From positions 3,839,501 through 3,903,500 of the forward strand of contig NZ_CP146609.1 of NCBI RefSeq assembly GCF_037094465.1: a stretch of DNA of 64,000 bases, written 5' to 3'. The DNA is from Pseudodesulfovibrio sp. 5S69 (GTDB lineage: Bacteria; Desulfobacterota; Desulfovibrionia; Desulfovibrionales; Desulfovibrionaceae). The position numbers and the translations under genes were made by a program. Below the pieces are notes generated by a model. That model searched no databases. It was not told where the DNA came from and saw only the letters and a program-made list of their open reading frames with translations. Shown here piece after piece: positions 45,877 through 54,197 of the stretch (position 1 is the first letter of the stretch; each line of letters starts with the position of its first letter).

Positions 45877-46176
45877 CTATCCGGCCGCGTCGACCGCCTC
45901 CCAGAGAGTGACCTCGGTGGGGCAGGCCGTCAGGCTTGCCGTGGCCTCGTGCATGGCCGCCATGTGCGGGGCGCGGCTGTGGGCATCCAGATGGGCCGGG
46001 CTCTCCCATATCTCATAGAAGAGGAACGCGTCACCGCGGCCCGAGCGGTGCAGGTCGTAGCGCAGGCAGCCGGATTCGGCGCGGACCTCGTCCACCACCT
46101 TGCGCAGTTCCTTTTCCAGAAGGGCCTCGCAGCCCTCCTTGGCCACGATCACCGCCGTCACATAGGTCTTTGCCAT
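45877..46176 (-). CDS. Antibiotic-biosynthesis-monooxygenase-fold protein
   Basis: 99 residues. Ferredoxin-like ABM fold: TAVIVAKEGCEALLEKELRK, ESGCLRYDLHRS, FLFYEIWESPAHLDAHSRAPH. Relatives include quinol monooxygenase YgiN. It is preceded by AAGGAGTCGAGA before the ATG. The 400-base spacer to the next gene (46177-46576) holds only a 10-bp hairpin at 46486-46508. Confidence 0.85.
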   Translation of the reverse strand: MAKTYVTAVIVAKEGCEALLEKELRKVVDEVRAESGCLRYDLHRSGRGDAFLFYEIWESPAHLDAHSRAPHMAAMHEATASLTACPTEVTLWEAVDAAG

Positions 46177-46576
46177 CTTCTCGACTCCTTATGATTGCGC
46201 CGGGTCTCGCCCCGGCGGACCGGGCCAGGGTAGCCCACGCCGGGCGGCCGGGCAACCGGCGGATGAACCTTTTCCGCGCCGGGCTGAAAATCATGTAACC
46301 GCAGCAGGACGCGCGGCGATGTTACCACTGTGGGCGGTGCGTTTCCCGCCCCGCGGGTTTCCGGGCGGACCGGTGCCGGACGCGGCGCTCCCTCCCCCGG
46401 CCGGAGGCCCCGCTGTTTCGATCCGTCAATCCCAACGGCAAGGGGCACCGTCTCCCGCCCCACCCTGGCAAAGGATCGATCTCCCGGGGCCGCGCTTTGC
46501 GCGGCCCCACTTGTGGCCCCGGGCCGCATGAGGCATGCTGCGGACAGTGACGGCACTTCAACGATAACAGGGTCAG

Positions 46577-47176
46577 ATGCCCGTACACCTGGACGACGCA
46601 GAGGTCATCGACCGCATCCTCGATGGCGACCGGGACGCATTCGCGCTCCTGCTCAAGCGGCACGAGAGCCATGTCTCCCGGCTGGTATCCGCGCATGTGC
46701 CCGCCGACCAGGTGGCCGAGGTGGCGCACGAGGCGTTCATCCGGGCGTACAAAGGGCTGCCGGGCTACCGGCCGGTCAAGCCGTTCCGCAACTGGCTGAC
46801 CACCGTGACCTTGCGCTGCTGCAAGGACTATTGGCGCAAGGCATACCGGAACAAGGAAGCTCCGGTATGCGACCTGAGCGAGGACGGGCAGCGCTGGCTG
46901 GAAACGGCCATGGCCGGGGCCTCGACGGAAGCGTTCGAAACCCTGGTCCGGCGACACGAACTGGGCGAGATACTGAAGGCTGTCCTGGCCAGGCTCTCGC
47001 CCCTCGACCGAATGGTCATGACGTTATGCTATCTGGAGGAGCGGCCGACCAGGGAAACGGCGGGAATGCTCGGCATCAGCGTGCCCAACGTCAAAGTGCG
47101 CGCCTTCCGGGCCAAACGTAAACTCATCGGTTTTCTCAAACGCTACGGCATCCAAGGAGAGGAGCATGAAGCGTAG
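46577..47176 (+). CDS. ECF-type sigma factor 2
   Basis: 199 residues. Region 2 at about 8-90 (LDGDRDAFALLLKRHESHV, VAEVAHEAFIRAYKGLPGY, FRNWLTTVTLRCCKDYWRK), region 4 at 130-190 (LSPLDRMVMTLCYLEERPT, GISVPNVKVRAFRAKRKL). Its stop overlaps the next gene by 11 bases. It resembles the 26488 sigma factor in gene order but is not close in sequence. Confidence 0.87.
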   Translation: MPVHLDDAEVIDRILDGDRDAFALLLKRHESHVSRLVSAHVPADQVAEVAHEAFIRAYKGLPGYRPVKPFRNWLTTVTLRCCKDYWRKAYRNKEAPVCDLSEDGQRWLETAMAGASTEAFETLVRRHELGEILKAVLARLSPLDRMVMTLCYLEERPTRETAGMLGISVPNVKVRAFRAKRKLIGFLKRYGIQGEEHEA

Positions 47177-47477
47177 ACCCACCATCCGGACTTTTCGCAC
47201 CCTGCTCTCCGGGATTCATGCATCCCGGCCGGGCTGGCAACCCGATCAAACCTGGCGCGACGCCGTCCTGGGCGAGGCGGCCCGGCTGCACGCCTCGGCC
47301 ATGAGCCCGGGCCTGAACCTGGACCGTCTGGCCCCCCGCTTCACCCTGGCGGCCGCGGCCGTATCCGGGATCAGCCTGCTCACCGCCTTCTGGATCCTCG
47401 ACGACCTGACCACCCAGATCCTCACGGTCCTGACCAGTCAGGCCCTCCATTTCGGCGCGCCGGGCCTCGGCATATAA
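47166..47477 (+). CDS. Small membrane protein between sigma and sensor
   Basis: 103 residues with one membrane segment at about 60-85 (FTLAAAAVSGISLLTAFWIL) and no zinc-finger cysteines. Position matches the anti-sigma slot of island 1, so it may hold the sigma factor, but there is no recognisable anti-sigma domain. Confidence 0.65.
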   Translation: MKRRPTIRTFRTLLSGIHASRPGWQPDQTWRDAVLGEAARLHASAMSPGLNLDRLAPRFTLAAAAVSGISLLTAFWILDDLTTQILTVLTSQALHFGAPGLGI

Positions 47478-47487
47478 GGAGCACCCC

Positions 47488-47910
47488 ATGCGGAATTGGA
47501 AGATCTGGACCGCCTTCATGGCGGTGTTCCTGGCAGGTGCCCTGTCCGGCGTGGCCGGAACCGGCCTGTTCCTCCGGCTCCACTTCGCCCCGCCCCGGGA
47601 CCGCGAGGCATTTCGTGCGCAGATGGCCGAGCGGCTGTCCTCCACCCTGTCCCACGAGTTGGACCTGACCGGCGAGGCGGCCAAGGCCGTGCGGGCCGAT
47701 GTCGTCGCCACCCTGGACCGCCTCGAGGCGGTGCACGCGGAGCTCCGCCCCAAGGCCCAGGCCATCATTACCGACGGCATCAGGCGGGTGAAGAGCCACC
47801 TGACCGAGACCCAGCAGGCCGAGCTCGACGAGTTGATCAAGCGCAACCGGGAGAAGCCCTTCAGCCTCTTCCGCCTGCCGCCCCCGCCTCCGCCGTCCCC
47901 GTTTCCATAG
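47488..47910 (+). CDS. CnrX/Spy-like periplasmic sensor 2
   Basis: 140 residues: membrane anchor (WTAFMAVFLAGALSGVAGTG), then helical domain (MAERLSSTLSHELDLTGEA; VVATLDRLEAVHAELRPKA; LTETQQAELDELIKRNREK) ending in a proline-rich tail PPPPPPSPFP. LTETQQ echoes the LTxxQ motif of Spy/CpxP. It is the third gene of the locus, like the sensor at 27581. Confidence 0.75.
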   Translation: MRNWKIWTAFMAVFLAGALSGVAGTGLFLRLHFAPPRDREAFRAQMAERLSSTLSHELDLTGEAAKAVRADVVATLDRLEAVHAELRPKAQAIITDGIRRVKSHLTETQQAELDELIKRNREKPFSLFRLPPPPPPSPFP

Positions 47911-48139
47911 GCCGGTGCAAAACCACGCCCAAACACAACTCCCTTGTCGCCCCCGGACAAACTTGATAGGGGTCTGTTTCCAGTAGGCATCTGCCTGGCG
48001 GCCCCGGAGAGAACGCGCCCTGCGCCCGCTCCTTCCGGCCCTCCGCAGGCGAGTGGAGGGAGCAGGGACCGCGTATATCCGAACGCCGCCCCTCTCCCCC
48101 GCCCAACGCCCCAACCGGCGTGCCTGCGCGACAATTCGA

Positions 48140-48233
48140 GGAAGCGTTTCGGCACCGGTGTGTCGCTTGGTCTTCAAAACCAATGTGTGGCAGTGATGTC
48201 ACGGGCAGGTTCGACTCCTGTACGCTTCCGCCA
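48140..48233 (+). tRNA. selC: tRNA-Sec, island 2 target
   Basis: 94 bases with encoded CCA. 8-bp acceptor ggaagcgt/acgcttcc, long variable arm (gtggcagtgatgtcac), anticodon TCA in loop ctTCAaa and T-loop ttcgact. This shows the genome can insert selenocysteine. Its 3' 55 bases are repeated at 59879. Confidence 0.95.
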
Positions 48234-48234
48234 A
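48179..48234. other. attL-like repeat in selC
   Basis: 56 bases (accaatgtgtggcag ... cttccgccaa) identical to 59879-59934. Confidence 0.93.
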
Positions 48235-48290
48235 ATTTATCAATAATTTTAAGCACTTACGTGACTTAAACAGGGTCAGCACCCTCGAAA

Positions 48291-48332
48291 TGGTCCATTT
48301 TTGCACCGCAAATTTGGACCATTTTTGGTCCA
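48291..48332. repeat. Repeats tggtcca/tggacca near left att
   Basis: tggtcca at 48291-48297, inverted tggacca at 48315-48321, and tggtcca at 48326-48332. Two more lie by the right att (59778, 59789). Likely integrase arm sites or operators of the integrase promoter. Confidence 0.55.
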
Positions 48333-48367
48333 CAAGACCATGAGTTTCGACTCAGAGGAGGGTGTAA

Positions 48368-49738
48368 ATGTCCCATCTCATCCAGCACGGCGGGAACTAC
48401 TTTTTCCGCTACCGCTTCTCCCCCAATCTGGAATCAGTCCTCGGCTTGTCCGTCTTCAAATTGAGTTTGAAAACAGGCAGCAAACGGGATGCCCAACGAA
48501 GGGCAAAAAGGCTCAACAAAATGCTTCAAGCTCTGCTTGATCCTGCCCACCCTCCCATGATCTCTGGAGACGATCTGAGGCGAATTCTCACGAACATCAT
48601 CGATCAAGCTGAGGCAAACACTGCTTCTGGCAAATCGAAAGAGTCACCAGACACATCACCAAAGTTGTCCGACTTGATTACCGAGTACATGGAAACAATG
48701 ATTTCCAAGAAGACCAGAGGCACCCAAGATAAATACGGATACGCGCTTCAAGAATTCATTGAAACAGTCGGCAACAAGCCAATCAGCTTGATTGGGCACA
48801 AGGACGCACGACTCTACGCCGAGACGCTGGGCAAGGTACCGCCAAACTACAGAAAGCACTTCGTTGGCAAGACAATCCGGGAAGTTGCTGCACTCTACCA
48901 CAAGAGATTTACCTCAGCCCGAACCATCAACGACAAAGTAGGGGTGCTGGGTCGCTTCTTCACTTGGTGCATCAACCAAGGCCACATCGAAACGAATTAC
49001 GCACAGGGCAAGAAAGTTCAGGGCGGCAAACCGGGATTCTCGACGCATGAGCCGTACACGCTGAACGACCTCCGAGAGATGTTCTCACACTCTCTTTATG
49101 TCGATGACAGACAATGGAAAGCTTTCAAGTTCTGGTTGCCACTACTCGGCCTTTTCACAGGCGCAAGGCTCGCTGAACTCTGCCAAGCATACTGCAAGGA
49201 CATCGTCCAAATCGACGGCATCTGGTGCCTTCATATCCGACCAAGCCAAAAAGACGAAAACACCCGCCTGAAAACACGCAACGCAAACAGGATCGTGCCT
49301 CTTCACCCTGTTTTAGTCTCCGATCTCGGCTTTATTGAGTTCGTGAACCAAGTACGGAGGACAAGGGCTAAACGGATATTCCCAGACTGCAAACCGTATC
49401 GGGGAAAATACGGCAAAGACGCCTCCGCATGGTTCAATGACCGATTCAAGCCAAAGATCAAAATCACTCCCCCGCGCCCCGGCTTCAAGAAGGATTTCCA
49501 CTCATTCCGAGTGACCTTCATTAACACCGCAAAACAGGCTGGTGCAGATATTCGCATGATCGAGGAAACGGCCGGGCATTCTGACTCCACAGGCCAGCGA
49601 CAACAAAGCATGAGCGGCGACTACTACGCTTGTCCCTACAATATACGAACGAGATATGAAGGCGTGATCCTGAAAATCTCGTATGACATCGACTTTGCTC
49701 CTCTGGCTAGTAGCCACTGGAGCCTCCGTAAGCGGTGA
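48368..49738 (+). CDS. Tyrosine integrase of island 2
   Basis: 456 residues. N-terminal DUF6538-like segment (HLIQHGGNYFFRYRFSPNL), core-binding region about 95-215, catalytic domain about 235-430. Catalytic residues: Arg in LGLFTGARLAELCQ, Lys/His in HIRPSQKDENTRLK, HSFR box FHSFRVTFINTAKQAG, His in EETAGHSDS, and a C-terminal Tyr in GDYYACPYNI. It reads away from selC, the usual arrangement for selC-integrating elements. Confidence 0.92.
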   Translation: MSHLIQHGGNYFFRYRFSPNLESVLGLSVFKLSLKTGSKRDAQRRAKRLNKMLQALLDPAHPPMISGDDLRRILTNIIDQAEANTASGKSKESPDTSPKLSDLITEYMETMISKKTRGTQDKYGYALQEFIETVGNKPISLIGHKDARLYAETLGKVPPNYRKHFVGKTIREVAALYHKRFTSARTINDKVGVLGRFFTWCINQGHIETNYAQGKKVQGGKPGFSTHEPYTLNDLREMFSHSLYVDDRQWKAFKFWLPLLGLFTGARLAELCQAYCKDIVQIDGIWCLHIRPSQKDENTRLKTRNANRIVPLHPVLVSDLGFIEFVNQVRRTRAKRIFPDCKPYRGKYGKDASAWFNDRFKPKIKITPPRPGFKKDFHSFRVTFINTAKQAGADIRMIEETAGHSDSTGQRQQSMSGDYYACPYNIRTRYEGVILKISYDIDFAPLASSHWSLRKR

Positions 49739-49796
49739 CCGCCTCAGTTGGCGATTGCATATCCACATCAACCTCTACCCAAAGGACTTACTCCGA

Positions 49797-49951
49797 TGAA
49801 TATCTCTATTCGCATTGAACCGGCTGACTATGTATCTCGTGTTGACTCCGTTCTGCTCGACCAAGAACGCGACCTCTTTTACTGTTCCGAGACCGGCGAA
49901 ACGATCACCATGAACGATGACGGGCTGACTTGCTCTGTTGTGAAGCACTAG
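49797..49951 (+). CDS. Small acidic protein
   Basis: 51 residues (starting MNISIRIEPADYV; ending DGLTCSVVKH). It follows the integrase by 58 bases and is followed by a terminator. Two cysteines, no membrane segment. Possibly a regulatory small protein; unrecognised. Confidence 0.5.
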
Positions 49952-49972
49952 TCCTAATACGTGCCAAAAAGA

Positions 49973-49997
49973 AACGCCCCGTTAAGGGGCGTTTTTT
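49973..49997 (+). terminator. Terminator after integrase operon
   Basis: aacgcccc-gttaa-ggggcgtt stem followed by six T. Confidence 0.88.
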
Positions 49998-50151
49998 GTT
50001 GTGGCGGTTACCTGTCACTATTCCGCATGGTGGTTGCACTCATTGGGGCATTTCCAGTATCCACTGGGAAGGCGGCACCCATTCGATAGTACATTTAATC
50101 CAGTGCATGATACGGGAACGGAGTACCAAGCAAGAGACATGTCGTGACCGC

Positions 50152-50571
50152 TTATGAATCCGCCCCGGCTTGAGGAACCACCCCCTGTATTGAGGCCGTC
50201 ACCGGAGCAAAAAGCATCACCATCTCGTCGGTCATCTTGGTGAACCCATTCATGCCCTCCCAGATGTGTACTTTTGAGTGGGCGTCATCGACCGGCTCGA
50301 ACTCGACACGGATGAAATTGTTTGCGCTCCACCATGCAGTCTTAGTCTGAGGGTCGATGTTCGTAGGCATGGGCCGGAGCGTGTTGAGCGGAGGAACGGC
50401 TCCGTCCGCGATCCCGGCCAGAAGCCTATTGTAGGCTTCGTTGTACGGCTCGTCCACAGTCAGGATTCGATACTTGAACGGCTCGGCCTTGAGTTGGTGC
50501 GTCGTGATAGTCCCTGCTCCACATGCCGTCATAGAGAGGGCCAAGAGAATGAGTGCGATGATCCGTTTCAT
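50152..50571 (-). CDS. Lipoprotein of unknown function
   Basis: 139 residues. Signal peptide MKRIIALILLALSMTACG with lipobox MTAC (Cys17). The rest has an alpha+beta pattern (FKYRILTVDEPYNEAYNRLL; FIRVEFEPVDDAHSKVHIW). Phage and plasmid elements often carry such envelope proteins for exclusion; no direct evidence here. Confidence 0.7.
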   Translation of the reverse strand: MKRIIALILLALSMTACGAGTITTHQLKAEPFKYRILTVDEPYNEAYNRLLAGIADGAVPPLNTLRPMPTNIDPQTKTAWWSANNFIRVEFEPVDDAHSKVHIWEGMNGFTKMTDEMVMLFAPVTASIQGVVPQAGADS

Positions 50572-50631
50572 GTTAGTCTCCGGTAGTTTTGAATATTTGC
50601 TCGATCAGAGTCTCAGCTTGAGCATGATCCT

Positions 50632-51129
50632 TTAGCTCATTGAGAGTGTCTTGGTCCAGCTACCAAGAATATAGGGAAATTTTGTCAGAGCGGTCTTCCG
50701 TGCCTCCAGTGCCGCGATCCGCTCGTCACGCTGCTTGATGGTGTCCTGAGCCAGCAGCACGGCACGGGCCATGATCTCAGCCGGGGTTTCGTCGGCCTTG
50801 GCGACCATGTAGCCACCCTTCTTGCGGATGCTGGGCAGGACTTCCGAGGTGATCCACTTCTTGAACGCCTTGGCTTCGGGCTTGCGGGAGCGGAGGATTA
50901 GCGAATACAGGCCGGATTCGTTGATGACCTGCATATCCTGCATCCCAGAGGGGGTGTTCACAGTATGAACACCCTTCTCGTCGTCATCGAGACCGGCTAC
51001 ACCACGGCGGCTATTTTTGATCTCCAGAACGTCGCACACATCCTTGGCAACAAACCAAGGCTCGTCGTTCTTGTCCATCAGGGTGCGGAGGTCGTTACCA
51101 CCCGCATATTTGAAAATAGTCGTTTCCAT
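50632..51129 (-). CDS. Bro-N antirepressor, C-terminally truncated
   Basis: 165 residues. Bro-N domain (WFVAKDVCDVLEI near residue 24, INESGLYSLILRSRKPEAK near 70, WITSEVLPSIRKKGGY near 95), then a short coiled-coil (TIKQRDERIAALEARK). The C-terminal KilAC/ANT domain usual in this family is missing; the frame ends in an unrelated tail. The ATG METTIF is at 51129; upstream in-frame codons belong to another gene. Confidence 0.82.
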   Translation of the reverse strand: METTIFKYAGGNDLRTLMDKNDEPWFVAKDVCDVLEIKNSRRGVAGLDDDEKGVHTVNTPSGMQDMQVINESGLYSLILRSRKPEAKAFKKWITSEVLPSIRKKGGYMVAKADETPAEIMARAVLLAQDTIKQRDERIAALEARKTALTKFPYILGSWTKTLSMS

Positions 51130-51130
51130 T

Positions 51131-51349
51131 TTATTTTCCTTGCTTGTCTTTGCTTGTGAGAGGAGAGCCTTTCTTGAAGGCTCTCCACATTTGGCCGTAG
51201 TGCTTGAACGGGTTGTCGTCGTTCCACTTGTCCTGGATGCAGTCCCAGCACTCGCAGAGCAGGTAACCGGCATAAAGGAACGGCAGGACAACCACACCGC
51301 CAACACAGGCCAGCCTGAACAGGGTCTTGTTTTTGGGAGGCTGGATCAC
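51131..51349 (-). CDS. Small membrane protein, tandem paralogue B
   Basis: 72 residues, GTG start overlapping the previous stop (GTGA). One membrane segment (LFRLACVGGVVVLPFLYAGY) and a C-terminal GQMWRAFKKGSPL that echoes DIWKAFKKGGML of the upstream paralogue. Both sit in the cytoplasmic membrane. Confidence 0.65.
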   Translation of the reverse strand: MIQPPKNKTLFRLACVGGVVVLPFLYAGYLLCECWDCIQDKWNDDNPFKHYGQMWRAFKKGSPLTSKDKQGK

Positions 51350-51516
51350 AGCATCCCGCCCTTTTTGAAGGCCTTCCAGATGTCTTTGTAGACTTCCGTG
51401 ATCGGCTCACGCTTCCAGAATTCGGAAGCAGCCACACAGAGCCAGTAGATCGGCATGATGATGGCGAGGCCGACGAGTGACAGCCTGAAAGCGCCTTTGT
51501 TTTCGGGAAAATCCAT
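51346..51516 (-). CDS. Small membrane protein, tandem paralogue A
   Basis: 56 residues: MDFPENKGAFRLSLVGLAI, membrane segment, then KREPITEVYKDIWKAFKKG. It is shorter than the usual gene cut-off but has the same N-terminal (NK-FRL) and C-terminal (AFKKG) pattern as the next gene, and overlaps genes on both sides, so it is real. Confidence 0.65.
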   Translation of the reverse strand: MDFPENKGAFRLSLVGLAIIMPIYWLCVAASEFWKREPITEVYKDIWKAFKKGGML

Positions 51517-51695
51517 TATTCGTCATCCTCCTCTTTGCATCGGGCAACGACCTCGTTGAAAAGGTCTTCAATGAACGGGTCGTTGCTGTCGTAGAGGGCT
51601 GACCAAAGTTGGTTCAGTTCCCCATAGCTCTCGACGGTGACGGAGAAGGTGATCGGGGTGAATCCGGCCTTCTCCCTTTCCGATTTGACGATCAT
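51516..51695 (-). CDS. Small acidic protein, tandem paralogue B
   Basis: 59 residues (start MIVKSEREKAG), core FTPITFSVTVESYGELNQLW, C-terminus EEDDE. It shares the beta-strand then helix pattern FTITVES-L-LW with the adjacent 60-residue gene, so the two are duplicates that have diverged. Stop and the next start share one base. Confidence 0.68.
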   Translation of the reverse strand: MIVKSEREKAGFTPITFSVTVESYGELNQLWSALYDSNDPFIEDLFNEVVARCKEEDDE

Positions 51696-51699
51696 TTCG

Positions 51700-51882
51700 C
51701 TACCCCCGCTCCGTTTCTTCTTCGAGCCGCTTGCTGACGTGCTCGAACAGGCCGTCGAGCGTTTCGCACTCGAATTCGTTGAGTTCGGCCCAGAGGTCTT
51801 CCAAGTCGCGCAGACTCTCGACGGTGATCGTGAAGGATGTCGGCACGAAACCGACATCCTGTTTCTTGGTGGTGACGTGCAT
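51700..51882 (-). CDS. Small acidic protein, tandem paralogue A
   Basis: 60 residues: VGFVPTSFTITVESLRDLED, then LFEHVSKRLEEETERG. Overlaps the antirepressor stop by one base. No known family. Confidence 0.68.
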   Translation of the reverse strand: MHVTTKKQDVGFVPTSFTITVESLRDLEDLWAELNEFECETLDGLFEHVSKRLEEETERG

Positions 51883-52670
51883 TATGCGGCTTTCTGCTGC
51901 TGGGCTTTCCAGTCGTAGGCCAGACGCTCACACAGGGACCGGCCCTTGGCGGTCAGGTAGAAGCTGTGCGGATTCACAGTTCCCACGGGGTTGTGATAGT
52001 CCGTGGTCAGGCCTGTGTTCTTGGCATAGTCGGTGGGAAGACTGCGGTTTTCGCCGTAGACATTGCTGGTCTCCAAAACGCCTCCGTCAACCAGCAGAGC
52101 AATGAGTGCCTTGCGCCCGACACCGACTTCGCGAGCCACGTTGGTGAGCAGGAACTTCTGGCCCTCTTCGGTGATGCTGTCGTAGGCCTCGACCTTCGGC
52201 TTCATGGCCTTGTTGTCGATGACCACGGCCTCCAACTGGACCTGCAACGGGGCCAGGGCCTTCTGGATGGTCTCCTGCATCATCGCCATCATGTCGGTCG
52301 GATCGGTGGCCGCACGGGCGTTCTTGCGGAACCACGCATCCAGCACGGCGAAGGCTTCGGTTTGGTACTTAACGAGGGCCGGTTTGATTTCGGGCTTGAC
52401 CCGGTTGGCGTTGATGCCGAAGAGCCAGCCAGACATCTTGTCGATGTGAAGCATCGTCATCTGGCGATTCGCGCCATTACGCACTACCGTGACGATATCT
52501 TCACAACAGGCCGACAACACCTCATCCTCCTTGATCTTTCGGCTCTGGCCTGTCCAACTCACGCCGATAGCCTCGCAAATATGGCGCGGAGACACATACT
52601 TCTCGCCATTTTCCAGCACGGCCACCAGAATCGGGGCACCGAAAACCATCACCTCTTCGTGGCGGATCAC
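51882..52670 (-). CDS. Phage antirepressor (P22_AR_N + KilAC-like)
   Basis: 262 residues. N-terminal antirepressor domain (VLENGEKYVSPRHICEAIGV near residue 18; MLHIDKMSGWLFGINANRV near 75; ALVKYQTEAFAVLDAWF near 100). The C-terminal domain has SITEEGQKFLLTNVAREVGV and late NPHSFYLTAKGRSLCERLA, like KilAC/ANT. First gene of the overlapping block 52670-51131. Antirepressors switch prophages by binding repressor. Confidence 0.85.
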   Translation of the reverse strand: MIRHEEVMVFGAPILVAVLENGEKYVSPRHICEAIGVSWTGQSRKIKEDEVLSACCEDIVTVVRNGANRQMTMLHIDKMSGWLFGINANRVKPEIKPALVKYQTEAFAVLDAWFRKNARAATDPTDMMAMMQETIQKALAPLQVQLEAVVIDNKAMKPKVEAYDSITEEGQKFLLTNVAREVGVGRKALIALLVDGGVLETSNVYGENRSLPTDYAKNTGLTTDYHNPVGTVNPHSFYLTAKGRSLCERLAYDWKAQQQKAA

Positions 52671-52714
52671 CGCCGGGACATTATTCTTGGGCTAATTTAA
52701 ACAGTGGGGTGGGA

Positions 52715-52909
52715 TCAGGGATACAGGTCTGATTCGTTGATGATGGTGGTCGTGGGGTTACCACGATTACCCTGTTTAATAGACAGGGTATTCTTTTCGT
52801 CATCATCCAAGTACCTTACGGACTGGGCCTGATCTTTGATGCCCAGAACGTCGCACACATCCTTGGCGACGAACCACGGCTCACCGGCATCGTCCGTCAG
52901 GGTGCGGAC
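52715..52909 (-). pseudogene. Bro-N antirepressor remnant
   Basis: Reading 52909 to 52715 on minus gives VRTLTDDAGEPWFVAKDVC, then DVLGIKDQAQSVRYLDDDEK, ending INESDLYP and a stop. This matches residues about 14-75 of the Bro-N protein at 50632, but start and C-terminal part are missing. It lies upstream of the intact antirepressor. Confidence 0.8.
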
Positions 52910-53402
52910 GCCTGTCGCTCAAATTTCGATTCTAAGGAGTTTTTGGATCTTCGTAGCAGAGATTTATCATGGTCGTGCCACAAGGCCGTTTACGGGGCAA
53001 TTCTGAGCGAAATCCGGGCATGCTGGCGGCAGCCCTGAATCCATTTTTGTGCGGGATGCTGATATGTGTCTGTTGCTCCTCTCTGGGAGCAACCTATTTG
53101 GTAGCTGGGATAATCTGTCTTTTTGCGTGGAAGACTGTTTTGTGTGCTGGGTCTTGTCTGTTTCCTGTTCCCAGAGAAACTGTCGGAGACGAACGGTGCG
53201 AAGCACCTTCGGCACGAATGTGCCGAAAAACAGCTTTTAAATACTTCAAACTACCTTTTCCCAGAAAAGGTATCAGAAGCGTCTATTTTCTCTTTATTAT
53301 TTTTCATTTTAAATGACATTTACTTTGTAATTTACTCTTCAATGTAAAATATAATATAAATATATAATAAATAGACGCTTGTGATACCCTCTCTAGAATG
53401 CA
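52910..53402. other. AT-rich intergenic region with long inverted repeat
   Basis: About 490 bases without a supported gene; a plus-strand open frame of 115 codons here has no good start site. The right half is strongly AT-rich (53289-53368) between 20-base inverted arms at 53269 and 53369. It lies upstream of the antirepressor operon and downstream of the gene ending at 53403. Confidence 0.55.
53269..53388. repeat. 20-base inverted repeat, 80-base AT-rich interior
   Basis: ggtatcagaagcgtctattt (53269-53288) and aaatagacgcttgtgatacc (53369-53388) pair with one mismatch. The interior is nearly all A/T. Confidence 0.75.
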
Positions 53403-54134
53403 TCAAAAGCGGTTTCTCACTTTCACAATCCGATCATGGTTCCAGTGTCTCTTGACCGTCGCAATGCCATACCCAGAACGCTCGGCAACCGCCTTCTGCG
53501 TTGGCTTGCTTCCCTCCTCAAGGAGAGATTCGACGGCCAATTCCATGTCTGGGATCGTGCCGTGTTCGACTTCGCGTTTCCGTTGCGCCCCTCTGGCCTT
53601 CCCTGCCTTGATGACTGACTGCTCTTTGTTGGTCTTGGCGATCTCACAGTACGCCGAAACCAAGTCGCCGGGGTAGAACCCCCTCTGGCTGACACCAAGG
53701 ACCACGCCATAACCAAGAAGCGGATTCGGGAACCAATCCGACAACCTCTTTGCCCCTGTGAGCCTTCGGAAATGGTCTTGGCACCGCATGTACTGGCTCC
53801 AGTGCGCCGAAGCCTCTACAGCCCGATTCTGGGCGATTTCAAGAGGATGCTGATTGGTGATCTCTCCGACGACTTCGCCGCCCCTCGCTTCGACCTCGGC
53901 CAGCAGATAAACGAAGTAAACGTCATCACCATTTTGGACTTTGAGAGTTGGTTCCGGGACACAAGGCTGGGTTGGCTGGGCAGATTCGTCGTACACGAGA
54001 ATGAAAGCCCGATGGACAGGCCCGACGTTGGCTTCCAGTTCCCTCTCCTCGGCAAGCTCCTCGGAGTCAAAGGCATGTTCAAGGGTGGATTGGGTCGCCA
54101 GCATGCAAAGTCGCTTCAAGTCATCGTCAGACAT
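53403..54134 (-). CDS. Unknown protein with C-terminal helix-turn-helix
   Basis: 243 residues. The middle has FVYLLAEVEARGGEVVGEIT and FRRLTGAKRLSDWF. The C-terminus has KPTQKAVAERSGYGIATVKRHWNHDR, a Tc/sigma-like DNA-binding helix-turn-helix. The ATG at 54134 follows AAGGAAT. Could be a replication or transcriptional control protein of the element. Confidence 0.65.
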   Translation of the reverse strand: MSDDDLKRLCMLATQSTLEHAFDSEELAEERELEANVGPVHRAFILVYDESAQPTQPCVPEPTLKVQNGDDVYFVYLLAEVEARGGEVVGEITNQHPLEIAQNRAVEASAHWSQYMRCQDHFRRLTGAKRLSDWFPNPLLGYGVVLGVSQRGFYPGDLVSAYCEIAKTNKEQSVIKAGKARGAQRKREVEHGTIPDMELAVESLLEEGSKPTQKAVAERSGYGIATVKRHWNHDRIVKVRNRF

Positions 54135-54197
54135 CGGGGATTCCTTCAAAAACACCCCAGCATGCACCGAAGCACATGCTGGGGCGGGTGGATTTGG

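Noticed and set aside
52969-53316. 115-codon plus-strand frame in the AT-rich gap of island 2
   Set aside because: No ribosome site, odd composition, and overlaps the inverted repeat arm.
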